Source: Bacteroidota bacterium (lineage in GTDB: Bacteria > Bacteroidota > Bacteroidia > Flavobacteriales > Flavobacteriaceae). From it: a DNA stretch of 20,640 bases. The notes under the pieces were generated by a model. That model made no database searches. It was not told the DNA's origin and saw nothing but the letters and a program-made list of their open reading frames with translations. The stretch's first letter is position 1. Each line of letters begins with the position of its first letter. A program made the position numbers and the translations under genes. Shown piece after piece: positions 7,085 to 14,800 of the stretch. The stretch spans positions 1-20,640 of the forward strand of contig CANKLD010000014.1 in assembly GCA_947483095.1 (NCBI GenBank), given 5' to 3'.

Positions 7085-8683
7085 TTATGCTAACATCGTA
7101 ACTGGGTTTTCAATATATTGTTTTAATGTTTGTAGAAATTGTGCTCCTGTAGCGCCATCAATTGTTCGGTGATCGCAAGCTAAGGAAAGCATCATGGTAT
7201 TTCCAACAACAATTTGTCCGTTTTTAACCACCGGTTTTTCAACGATTGCACCCACAGATAAAATCGCAGAATTGGGCTGGTTGATAATTGAATTAAATTC
7301 AGTGATACCAAACATTCCAAGATTAGAAATTGTAAAAGTACTACCTTCCATTTCTGATGGTAATAATTTTTTGCTTTTTGCTCTTCCTGCAAGATCTCTA
7401 ACATTTCCGCCAATTTGAGATAAACTCATCGCATCAGTAAAAGGCAATACAGGAACTACTAATCCGTCTTCAACTGCAACAGCAACTCCAATATTCACAT
7501 GGTAATTGATAAGAATTGAATCTTCTCTCCACTGTGAATTTATTTTTGGATGTTTTTTCAATGCCATTGCACTTGCTTTTATCACCATGTCGTTAAAGGA
7601 CACTTTCGTATCTGGAACGCTGTTGATAATTGCTCTTGATTTCATTGCTTCGTCCATTGTTACCTCAATTACAAGGTTGTAATGTGGAGCTGTAAATAAA
7701 GATTCTGCCAAACGTTTTGCAATAATTTTGCGCATTTGAGAATTCTTAATTTCTTCGGTCATTTTTTCTCCCGCTGCTGCAAATGGTCTAGCGGCTATAA
7801 TTTCAACTTGTGGTTGGGCATTTTGAGAAGTTGCACTTGGTGCAAAATTCTCAACATCACTTTTTATAATTCGACCATTTTCACCAGAACCACTAACTTG
7901 CGATAGATTAATTCCTTTTTCTTCAGCAATTTTTTTAGCTAATGGAGAAACAAATACTCTTTCGTTAGAATTAGCTGTTGCAGTTGGTTGTTCGTTGATA
8001 GTTGTTGGTTCTAAAATAGTTTTCACCTCTCTTACAACTCCCCCTTCGGGGGTTGGGGGGCTTTGTAAGCCAGTAATATCAGTTCCTTCAGGGCCAATAA
8101 TTGCTAACAAAGAATCGCAAGGTGCAGTTCCGCCTTCTGGTATTCCAATATACAATAAAGTACCGGCGTTGAAAGATTCAAATTCCATAGTGGCTTTGTC
8201 CGTTTCAATTTCGGCTAAAATATCACCTTCAGCAACTTTATCGCCTACTTTTTTCAACCAGGTAGCCACAGTTCCGTCCGTCATCGTATCACTTAAACGC
8301 GGCATGGTAACCACTACCACTCCTTTTGGAAGCCCCGTTGATTGTTGCTGGTTGTTTGTTGTTGGATCTGAAATAGTTTCTTTTGCCTCAACAGCAACTC
8401 CCCCTTCGGGGGTTGGGGGGCTTATTAAATCAGAAATATTTTCCCCTTCTTTTCCAATAATAGCTAATAAGGAATCACAAGGAGCTGATTCCCCTTCTTT
8501 AATTCCGATATATAAAAGTGTTCCAGAATTGAAAGATTCAAATTCCATTGTAGCTTTGTCAGTTTCAATTTCGGCAAGAATATCGCCTTCAGAAACTTTA
8601 TCTCCAATTTTTTTAAGCCATGAAGCTACGGTACCTTCGGTCATCGTATCGCTTAAGCGAGGCATTGTTATTACTGTTGCCAT
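7085..8683 (-). CDS. pdhC: Pyruvate dehydrogenase complex E2, dihydrolipoyl acetyltransferase, with two lipoyl domains
   Basis: A 532-aa E2 that carries acetyl groups on lipoyl arms and transfers them to CoA. Two near-identical lipoyl domains are offset by exactly 120 residues (about 1-85 and 121-205); each has MPRLSDTM and ETDKATMEFESFN, with lipoyl lysines at 43 and 163. A peripheral subunit-binding domain follows (VFVSPLAKKIAEEKG to GRIIKSDVENF, about 247-283), then the catalytic domain ending in CDHRTIDGATG with His505 and Asp509. Both linkers contain SPPTPEGGV (88-96 and 208-216), encoded by an identical 29-bp GC-rich repeat. The gene starts 5 bp after pdhA, so the two are co-transcribed and perhaps translationally coupled. 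An E1-beta gene is not adjacent. pdhC is the name commonly used for E2 when E1 is split; aceF is the alternative. Confidence 0.95.
   Translation of the reverse strand: MATVITMPRLSDTMTEGTVASWLKKIGDKVSEGDILAEIETDKATMEFESFNSGTLLYIGIKEGESAPCDSLLAIIGKEGENISDLISPPTPEGGVAVEAKETISDPTTNNQQQSTGLPKGVVVVTMPRLSDTMTDGTVATWLKKVGDKVAEGDILAEIETDKATMEFESFNAGTLLYIGIPEGGTAPCDSLLAIIGPEGTDITGLQSPPTPEGGVVREVKTILEPTTINEQPTATANSNERVFVSPLAKKIAEEKGINLSQVSGSGENGRIIKSDVENFAPSATSQNAQPQVEIIAARPFAAAGEKMTEEIKNSQMRKIIAKRLAESLFTAPHYNLVIEVTMDEAMKSRAIINSVPDTKVSFNDMVIKASAMALKKHPKINSQWREDSILINYHVNIGVAVAVEDGLVVPVLPFTDAMSLSQIGGNVRDLAGRAKSKKLLPSEMEGSTFTISNLGMFGITEFNSIINQPNSAILSVGAIVEKPVVKNGQIVVGNTMMLSLACDHRTIDGATGAQFLQTLKQYIENPVTMLA
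8035..8063. repeat. GC-rich palindromic repeat inside pdhC, copy 1 (second linker)
   Basis: A 29-bp stretch with the self-complementary core CCCCCTTCGGGGG followed by TTGGGGGG, identical base for base to 8395-8423. On the coding strand it specifies SPPTPEGGV in the linker after lipoyl domain 2. Its composition is very unlike the AT-rich surroundings. Confidence 0.9.
8395..8423. repeat. GC-rich palindromic repeat inside pdhC, copy 2 (first linker)
   Basis: An exact copy of 8035-8063, 360 bp (120 codons) away and in the same reading frame. It encodes SPPTPEGGV after lipoyl domain 1. The spacing equals the length of the duplicated lipoyl-plus-linker unit, so the copies probably arose by that tandem duplication. 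Confidence 0.9.
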
Positions 8684-8688
8684 ATCGA

Positions 8689-9687
8689 TTAAAGTTTATG
8701 AGGAATAAATGGATAGTTTTCTTGTTCGTAAACTACATCATATAATTGTTGCACTTCTGGAAAAGGAGACGCTTCTGCAAATGCGACGCATTCTTCTACT
8801 AAGTCTTTTACTTTTTCGTCAATAGCTTCAATTTCTTTTGGTGTAGCATATTTTTGATCCATAATTATATCTAAAACTTGCGTAATAGGATCAATTTTTC
8901 TATATTCTTCAACCTCTTCTTTAGAACGGTATAATTGGGCATCCGACATAGAGTGGCCTCTATAACGGTAGGTTTTCATTTCTAAAAATGTTGGTCCGTC
9001 ACCACGACGCGCTCTATCAATTGCTTCATGCATTGCTTCAGCAACTTTCACAGGATTCATTCCGTCCACTGGTCCGCAAGGCATTTCATAACCTAAACCA
9101 AGTTTCCAAATATCACTATGATTGGCAGTTCTTTCTACAGAAGTTCCCATTGCATATCCATTGTTTTCCACAATAAATACTACTGGAAGTTTCCATAACA
9201 TAGCCATATTAAAAGTTTCGTGAAGTGACCCTTGACGTGCTGCTCCATCACCAAAATAGGTCATGGTAACACCACCAGTTTCAAAATATTTGTCTGCGAA
9301 AGCAAGTCCTGCACCTACTGGAATTTGAGCTCCAACAATCCCGTGGCCACCATAAAAACGATGTTCCCTAGAGAAAATGTGCATTGAACCACCCATTCCT
9401 TTAGAAGTACCAGTAGCTTTACCTAACAATTCCGCCATAATTTTTCTTGGATCTACGCCCATTCCAATAGGCTGAACGTGATTTCTATAAGCAGTAATCA
9501 TTTTGTCTTTTGTCAAATCCATTGCATGTAATGCCCCAGCTAAAACGGCTTCTTGCCCATTGTATAAATGAAGGAAACCTCTAACTTTTTGTTGAATGTA
9601 AAGCGCTGCTAATTTATCTTCAAATTTTCTCCAAAGCAGCATGTCTTCGTACCACTTTAAATAAACTTCTTTTGTAACTTCTTTCAT
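8689..9687 (-). CDS. pdhA: Pyruvate dehydrogenase E1 component, alpha subunit
   Basis: A 332-aa thiamine-diphosphate-dependent E1 alpha subunit. With E1 beta it decarboxylates pyruvate and reductively acetylates the lipoyl arms of E2. The ThDP/Mg motif is GDGAARQGSLHE (146-157) closing with VENNGYAMGTS (173-183, Asn175/176). Other family markers are FLHLYNGQEAV (38-48), AYRNHVQPIGMG, SKGMGGSMHIF (95-105) and the loop YRYRGHSMSDAQLYR. Length is typical for split-type E1 alpha. It lies 5 bp upstream of pdhC, with no pdhB between or beside them, so E1 beta must be encoded elsewhere. A gene-free 390-bp region upstream holds a likely -7 element (9761-9768) and a palindrome (9774-9790), suggesting its own regulated promoter rather than readthrough from cdd. 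Confidence 0.95.
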   Translation of the reverse strand: MKEVTKEVYLKWYEDMLLWRKFEDKLAALYIQQKVRGFLHLYNGQEAVLAGALHAMDLTKDKMITAYRNHVQPIGMGVDPRKIMAELLGKATGTSKGMGGSMHIFSREHRFYGGHGIVGAQIPVGAGLAFADKYFETGGVTMTYFGDGAARQGSLHETFNMAMLWKLPVVFIVENNGYAMGTSVERTANHSDIWKLGLGYEMPCGPVDGMNPVKVAEAMHEAIDRARRGDGPTFLEMKTYRYRGHSMSDAQLYRSKEEVEEYRKIDPITQVLDIIMDQKYATPKEIEAIDEKVKDLVEECVAFAEASPFPEVQQLYDVVYEQENYPFIPHKL

Positions 9688-9760
9688 TTTAGTAGATTGT
9701 TTATTGTATTTGCATTTTATTATCTATTTAAAAATAGAAATTCATACAAATTTCAAGATG

Positions 9761-9768
9761 CAAAAATA
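9761..9768 (-). promoter_or_regulatory. Possible -7 element of the pdhA promoter
   Basis: On the minus strand this reads TATTTTTG, an exact TAnnTTTG match, about 75 nt upstream of the pdhA start. No good TTTG/TTG partner lies 19-20 nt upstream. An activator or an operator at the neighbouring palindrome may compensate, or the match may be chance. Confidence 0.4.
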
Positions 9769-9773
9769 ATACA

Positions 9774-9790
9774 TTACTTCTAAGAAGTAA
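9774..9790. promoter_or_regulatory. Operator-like perfect palindrome upstream of pdhA
   Basis: TTACTTCT and AGAAGTAA are perfect 8-bp arms around a single central A. The site begins 5 bp upstream of the candidate -7 element, where a dimeric regulator would overlap RNA polymerase. The binding protein is unknown. Confidence 0.45.
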
Positions 9791-9905
9791 AATATAATAG
9801 TATTTTTATTTAATAATTTAGCACTCCTTGTTTAATAGTTGTTAAAAAAGAGGTTTTGCTATTAAATTCTCAAATTATAATCAAATTCTCACATTAAATG
9901 TTTTT

Positions 9906-9960
9906 TTAGCCACAGATTCACAGATTTTAAACTATTTCTAATCTGTGAATCTTTGGTTAA
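9906..9960. repeat. Long inverted repeat (21-bp arms) between cdd and pdhA
   Basis: Arms 9906-9926 and 9940-9960 are inverted copies with two mismatches; the inner 13 bp (AGATTCACAGATT / AATCTGTGAATCT) match perfectly around a 13-nt loop. The minus-strand copy is followed by an A run, not a T run, so it is not a standard terminator for cdd. It resembles the dispersed CACAGATT-type palindromes I associate with Bacteroidota genomes. Confidence 0.75.
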
Positions 9961-9992
9961 TTTTTATCGGTTTTCAATTTTACCTCCTGATT

Positions 9993-10003
9993 CCCCCCCC
10001 CCC
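9993..10003. repeat. Homopolymer run of eleven C
   Basis: An uninterrupted C11 tract in AT-rich intergenic DNA downstream of cdd. Such tracts slip during replication and are prone to sequencing and assembly length errors. No coding frame runs through it. Confidence 0.9.
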
Positions 10004-10077
10004 AATTGAACCAATAATGTTCTTGTCCTTAGGAGTTTATTTGCTAATATTAAAAAGAGGAGCAGTTTAATTTAGAT

Positions 10078-10560
10078 TTACAATAATTTTTTGTCAAACA
10101 TTAGGGGTAATAAATTCTTCAATGAATCCGATTTATAAACGTTTCCAGATTCTCCCATAAAATAAATTTCAATAGGTTGTTCTTGTTTTATTTCATATTC
10201 TGAAATAGATTGTCGGCAAGCGCCACAAGGCGGAATAGGAGTAAGTGTTGGGTTGTGATCGGCCGTGGCGGTGATTGCCATTTTAATAATTTTTGCTTCT
10301 GGATATAGCGCACCTGCAGAAAAGATAGCAACTCTTTCGGCGCAAAGCCCTGATGGATAAGCTGCATTTTCTTGATTTGAACCCAGAACAATTTTATTAT
10401 TATCTAACAATACTGCAACACCAACTTTAAAATTAGAATAAGGAGCATACGCTTTTTTTCTTATTTCTATTGCTTGTTCCATCAATGAAAAAACAGCATC
10501 GGGTAATTCATTAACCGAATCAAATAGGGTAAATGTTGTTGTAATGCTGATTTTTTTCAT
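10078..10560 (-). CDS. cdd: Cytidine deaminase
   Basis: A 160-aa zinc-dependent deaminase that converts cytidine and deoxycytidine to uridine and deoxyuridine for pyrimidine salvage. The zinc and catalytic residues are visible: Cys73-Ala-Glu75 in SGLCAERVAIFSAG, and Cys112 and Cys115 in PPCGACRQS. The substrate motif FKVGVAVLLDN and NQENAAYPS are also present. The length fits the small homotetrameric class, with a roughly 25-residue N-terminal extension before the core. The start ATG at 10560 lies only 12 bp beyond the T tract of the porV terminator, and I found no TAnnTTTG promoter between them. Expression probably depends on readthrough from porV or on a non-canonical promoter inside that hairpin. 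Confidence 0.94.
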   Translation of the reverse strand: MKKISITTTFTLFDSVNELPDAVFSLMEQAIEIRKKAYAPYSNFKVGVAVLLDNNKIVLGSNQENAAYPSGLCAERVAIFSAGALYPEAKIIKMAITATADHNPTLTPIPPCGACRQSISEYEIKQEQPIEIYFMGESGNVYKSDSLKNLLPLMFDKKLL

Positions 10561-10572
10561 AGTTTTTTGAGG

Positions 10573-10606
10573 AAAAAAAATCCAAATTTCATTGAAATTT
10601 GGATTT
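10573..10606 (-). terminator. Rho-independent terminator after porV, almost touching the cdd start
   Basis: On the minus strand a perfect 13-bp stem (AAATCCAAATTTC / GAAATTTGGATTT) with a 3-nt loop runs into a tract of eight T. It lies about 20 bp after the porV stop codon. The T tract ends 12 bp before the cdd ATG. The stem is AU-rich, so termination may be partial. Confidence 0.75.
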
Positions 10607-10627
10607 GGATTTTTTAATTAGTTACTA

Positions 10628-11809
10628 TTAATACTCTTCGTACTTATCGCCAAAATTAAATGTTAAGGAGAATCGCAAGGTATTTTCTAATGGGTTTTGA
10701 ACTTTAGAAGTTGACATTAAATAGGAAACATCAATTTTTACTACATTGTATTTAAATCCAGCTCCTAAAGTAAAGTATTGTCTAGCCCCTTTAACAGGGC
10801 TTTCATGAAAATAACCCAAACGCAATGCAAATGAATCTTGGTATAAATATTCAGCAGCAGCCGAATAAGTGATTTCTTTCAACTCTTCGCTAAATCCTCC
10901 TGGGGCATCATTAAAGGACTTGAAAATTCCTGAAACCCAACCAATTTTCTTGTAATCGGCATTCGCATCTCTAATATCTTGAGTATCTGTATAGGTATCT
11001 TGATTGTAATCATATAAATTAGAGCTATCCACTTGTGGTGTTGGAACCAACAATTTACTTAATTCCAAACTGGTTGTAATTTTATTATAATCATCAAAAA
11101 TAAAATCGAAGCTACCTCCTAATTTCATTTGTGCGGGTAAAAAATTCGCATTAATATCAGAAACATTAGCGTCATAATTTATTTTTGGACCTAAATTTTG
11201 AAAGTTAAAACCTATTCTGTATCGTCCGTCAAATTCTGAAAAAGCCGTTTGTTCTGACTGAAAAAATCCTGCAACATCAAATGCAAAAGTGGTAGCAGCG
11301 GTTCTATCATTATTAGAATCAATTTTTAAACTCGAGCTAATGAATCTTCCAGCTACTGACATCGAAAATTTATCACTTAATTTTAGCGCATAGGAACCGT
11401 CTATTGAAAATTCATTAGGTTTTACAACATTTGCCGGATCATAAGCATTTTCTCTTAATTCAATTTCTCCCAAACTAAAGTAGCGAAGACTTAAAGCGAA
11501 GGCGCTTCTTTCGTTGTACCGGTTAAAATAGCTAACTTGACCAAGTGCAATGTCATTTACTAATGCTGTTAAATAGGGAGTATAGCTTGTTGTAAATCCT
11601 TGTTTTTCGGTTGAAAAGGCATATTTTGCTGGATTCCATTGTTGTGAAAAAGCATCAGCAGAAGTGGCTACTCCTTGGTCTCCCAAACCGGCAGCTCTTG
11701 CATCGGCTGCAATTAATAAAAACGGAACCCCAGTGGTTATTACTCTTTCTTGTGCTTTTAGGTTAGAAATTGCAGTAATGCAAAACAGTAGTATAACTAT
11801 TTTTTTCAT
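10628..11809 (-). CDS. porV: Type IX secretion outer-membrane protein PorV (LptO)
   Basis: A 393-aa outer-membrane beta-barrel of the PorV/LptO family, distantly related to FadL. It receives T9SS substrates at the translocon and presents them to the PorU protease for removal of the C-terminal signal and surface attachment. I start it at ATG 11809, giving the signal peptide MKKIVILLFCITAISNLKAQ; the longer frame back to 11833 opens with TTG. The mature start RVITTGVPFLLIAADARAAG and then GVATSADAFSQQWNPAKYAF are family hallmarks. The rest is alternating beta-strand sequence with YALKLSDKFSMSVAGRFISS, NFQNLGPKI and a final strand ending FNFG. It follows porU after 37 bp and has gldJ just beyond, a clustering expected for Flavobacterium. 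A strong terminator follows. Confidence 0.93.
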   Translation of the reverse strand: MKKIVILLFCITAISNLKAQERVITTGVPFLLIAADARAAGLGDQGVATSADAFSQQWNPAKYAFSTEKQGFTTSYTPYLTALVNDIALGQVSYFNRYNERSAFALSLRYFSLGEIELRENAYDPANVVKPNEFSIDGSYALKLSDKFSMSVAGRFISSSLKIDSNNDRTAATTFAFDVAGFFQSEQTAFSEFDGRYRIGFNFQNLGPKINYDANVSDINANFLPAQMKLGGSFDFIFDDYNKITTSLELSKLLVPTPQVDSSNLYDYNQDTYTDTQDIRDANADYKKIGWVSGIFKSFNDAPGGFSEELKEITYSAAAEYLYQDSFALRLGYFHESPVKGARQYFTLGAGFKYNVVKIDVSYLMSTSKVQNPLENTLRFSLTFNFGDKYEEY

Positions 11810-11830
11810 TTTTTTTAAAATTATATTAGA

Positions 11831-11861
11831 CAAATATAGAACATTATTAAAGGATTACCAA
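11831..11861 (-). promoter_or_regulatory. Possible internal promoter ahead of porV
   Basis: On the minus strand, TTG (11861-11859) is followed after 20 nt by TATATTTG (11838-11831), fitting the Bacteroidota consensus. It overlaps the last codons of porU and lies 21 bp before the porV ATG, which would leave a very short leader. It could let PorV be made in excess of PorU. Confidence 0.4.
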
Positions 11862-14800
11862 TTTTTCAAACTTTTCCGATTTTTGATTTGTTAAAGAAGA
11901 TTTCACCGTTAGTTTATAAATATAAACCCCTTTACCAATTTTATCTCCAAAATCATCTTTTCCATCCCATGTTATCTCTCTAGAAAGGAATCCATCGGTG
12001 TAAACTATTTGGTTTTTAGTCCAAACTATTTTTCCGGTAATTGTAATCACTTGAACCTGAACTTCTAAGGATTCATAGGGATGATTATGGGTGAACCAAA
12101 ATTGAGTATAATTTACAAATGGGTTTGGATAATTTAGCACATTTGTGAGTGTCATTGTTTCATCTCCAACTACAATAAATTGAATTTCAGCACTGATTGG
12201 GTTATTGTACACATCCCAAGCTTTAAATGTAATGGTGTGTAATCCTGGAGCTAAATTTCTAAATGGGTATCTTAACTTCCCTTTTTTGTAATTGTCCAAT
12301 TCCGTTTCATAATAATCATTAATTATATAAGGCTCGCTTTCATTTCCATCCAAAATGGCAACAATATCATGTCCAATTCCACTTGCGGTATTAATTCCAT
12401 TCTCATCTTCAATATATGCTAGAAAAAATGGGGAAGCATTTGTTATTCCGCCATATACAAATGTTTGGTCGTTCATGTATAATTTCACTGTTGGAGGAGT
12501 GGTATCGGTTGCTGCCAATGTGTTAATACCTCCAATTTTTATGGAAGTATCTATCCCTGTTTGATCAATAAATTCCGAATTTTTTTTCGAATAAAAACTA
12601 ATTCTTCCATTTCCAACAGGTATTTTAATGTCTCTTGGAACTACAAATCCAAACTCAAACTGCCCATTTGAAACCAATGCATTTCCTCGAAAAATGGTCT
12701 CGCCTAAAGTGTTAAAATTAATTGGCGGACTACTTCCGTCATTGTTAAATGTGGCTTTTATTATATTTTTATCAAAAATATTTATTGCTAATTCGCCATT
12801 ATAGGTTGGTAATAGCGTGTTGTTTTCATTGGTAACTTCCCCAGATAATTTTACGAAAGCTAACGATTGTAAATCAGGAATTGCTCCTGTTATTGGAATG
12901 TCATTTACCTTAGTCAATCGAATTTTAGGCTTTGGTATGGCCAGCATTAATGCCGGGTCTCCAATATAAAAAACGACATTTGATGACGAACTTGGATTGC
13001 TATTTTTCGCTAATCGTAAAGCTTCTGCAATAGTGGTATATTGGTTAGAACCATATGAAAATAAATATTCAAATAGTTTATCATTAAAATACTCAGCGGA
13101 TCGTTGTCCGATAGATCTCGTTGTAGTAATCATTGAAATTGCACCGCCTTTTGGGTTCCAATACGTGTATTCTCCAGCAGTTGGCCGGTATGGATTATCA
13201 AATCTTGAAAAATCGCAAGTAATGGTAATAAATAAGGGATATTTATATTGATTACGGAGGTTTTGTCCATCGGACTTTTCCCATACTCTCTCCCCAGTTA
13301 AGCCATCTTCTCCACCATGACCTAGATAATTGAAAACTAACGCTCCTTTTTCGAAAGCGTTAAAAATATCTTCACGTGCTTTTGGGTACCGATCTCCTCC
13401 TGATGAAGCCTCTTGAACATAAGAATCTAATAGAATTTTTTTAACGTTAATAAAAGGTTTTTCCAATACAATTCTGTCGGCCAATTGATTTTGTCTAAAT
13501 TGCAAAGTTGCATCTGAATCTTTATCGGAGTCATCAGAAATTGCAACGTAATTATTTCTCCAATTACCATAAGATTTCAAATCATTATACTCAAAAACTT
13601 TATTAATCATTTCTTCTGCTTGAGCATTAGTACTCACTAACATTCTTCCCACGGCAATATCAATACCTCCGAAGTAATAAGAAATATTACCTTCTGTTGG
13701 ATCCATATAACCAAAAAAGTCGTCAGAGGCATAGGAGGATTCCCCCGCAGTTGTACTATTTAAAGCATGATAAATAGGAACGATATTGGTGTTATTTTTA
13801 ATTCTATTTTTATAATCAAAAGAAGCGTCACCGAATAAATTGATGTATTTTATTTTTTTTGAAGGATTTGAAGCATTAGAATAAACATATTTGATAAAAT
13901 TTCTGATGGCAGCAATATCTTGTTTTCCAGAAGAAAATTCTTCATAAATGGACTCTAAAGTGACTGACTTTACATTTAAATTGGAATAATTAGTATGAAA
14001 TGCAGCCAATTTATCGGCTTGAGTTTTTAAAAATGCCGGGGTAATTATTAAGTAATCTAGATCTTGAAATACCCCTTGATTGTTTTTAAAAATGGTTCCT
14101 TTTAAATTTTGATTGGCAACTCTTGTCGAATTTTCCTTCAGAGGGCTGTATAAATCGGCATAATCAATAGCGATATAATTTCTGGAGTCTCCTAAAGGTG
14201 CTTTGAAATTAAAATTACCTTGATTTGGGTTATCAATATTGGTAACATTATAAATATCAGTAATATCCCATATTTGAGAAATTCCTGAAGCCGAATTAAA
14301 TTGATAGGAAGCAATGCCCGAAAGGGAATTGGTGCCGTTGTATTTAAAACGAAATTGCTTGCCATAACCCGTCAAATTTCGCTTACATTTTAAAATTATA
14401 TGATCTAAATAGGCATTTGAAGAAGGTACGCCATTGTTATTATAGGTAAGCTTAATCTTAATTGTATTTGAAGCAGCAATTGTTGTGCCACCTGGTAAAG
14501 AGGCAATATTTAATTCGGTTCCGGATCCCGAGGTTATAGCTGACAAATTTATATTTCCAACTAATTGGCCATTAGCTTCCACTTTAAAAGTGGTAGCATT
14601 ATAGGCATTTGAACCAACGGTAACGTTTAAGATTGCAGGAGTTGTGGTAACGGCGTTTGGAACATCGAAAGAAAATTCTTGGATATCATTAATATTAAAT
14701 GCTTCGCCAAACCATTGTCTACCCGCTCTTACAATATTTATCAGATCGACTTCATGAAATTGATAGTCATCAAAAGTGGTGATATCTAATGAAGCCGGTG

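Larger units (their letters stand above)
9688..10077. other. Gene-free region between pdhA and cdd containing repeats and likely pdhA control signals
   Basis: No coding frame is supported here. From the pdhA side it holds a possible -7 element, a 17-bp palindrome and two direct copies of AAATTCTCA (9864-9872 and 9883-9891). These are followed by a long inverted repeat (9906-9960) and a run of eleven C (9993-10003). From about 10004 to 10077 I see nothing beyond AT-rich sequence. Confidence 0.7.

Noticed and set aside
8035..8423. G-quadruplex formed by the G runs in the pdhC repeats
   Set aside because: Each copy has only two adjacent long G runs and the copies are 360 bp apart, so a compact four-run quadruplex is not supported.
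7995..8708. Long plus-strand open frame (237 codons) antisense to pdhC
   Set aside because: It mirrors the duplicated lipoyl-domain codons of a certain E2 gene and its protein shows no recognisable motif. It is a shadow produced by pdhC codon use.
9688..10077. Small hidden gene or CRISPR-like array in the pdhA-cdd gap
   Set aside because: No frame with plausible coding content. The AAATTCTCA direct repeats occur only twice and the other repeats are inverted, not regularly spaced.
11810..11833. Longer PorV frame starting at 11833
   Set aside because: It opens with TTG; ATG 11809 gives a clean signal peptide.
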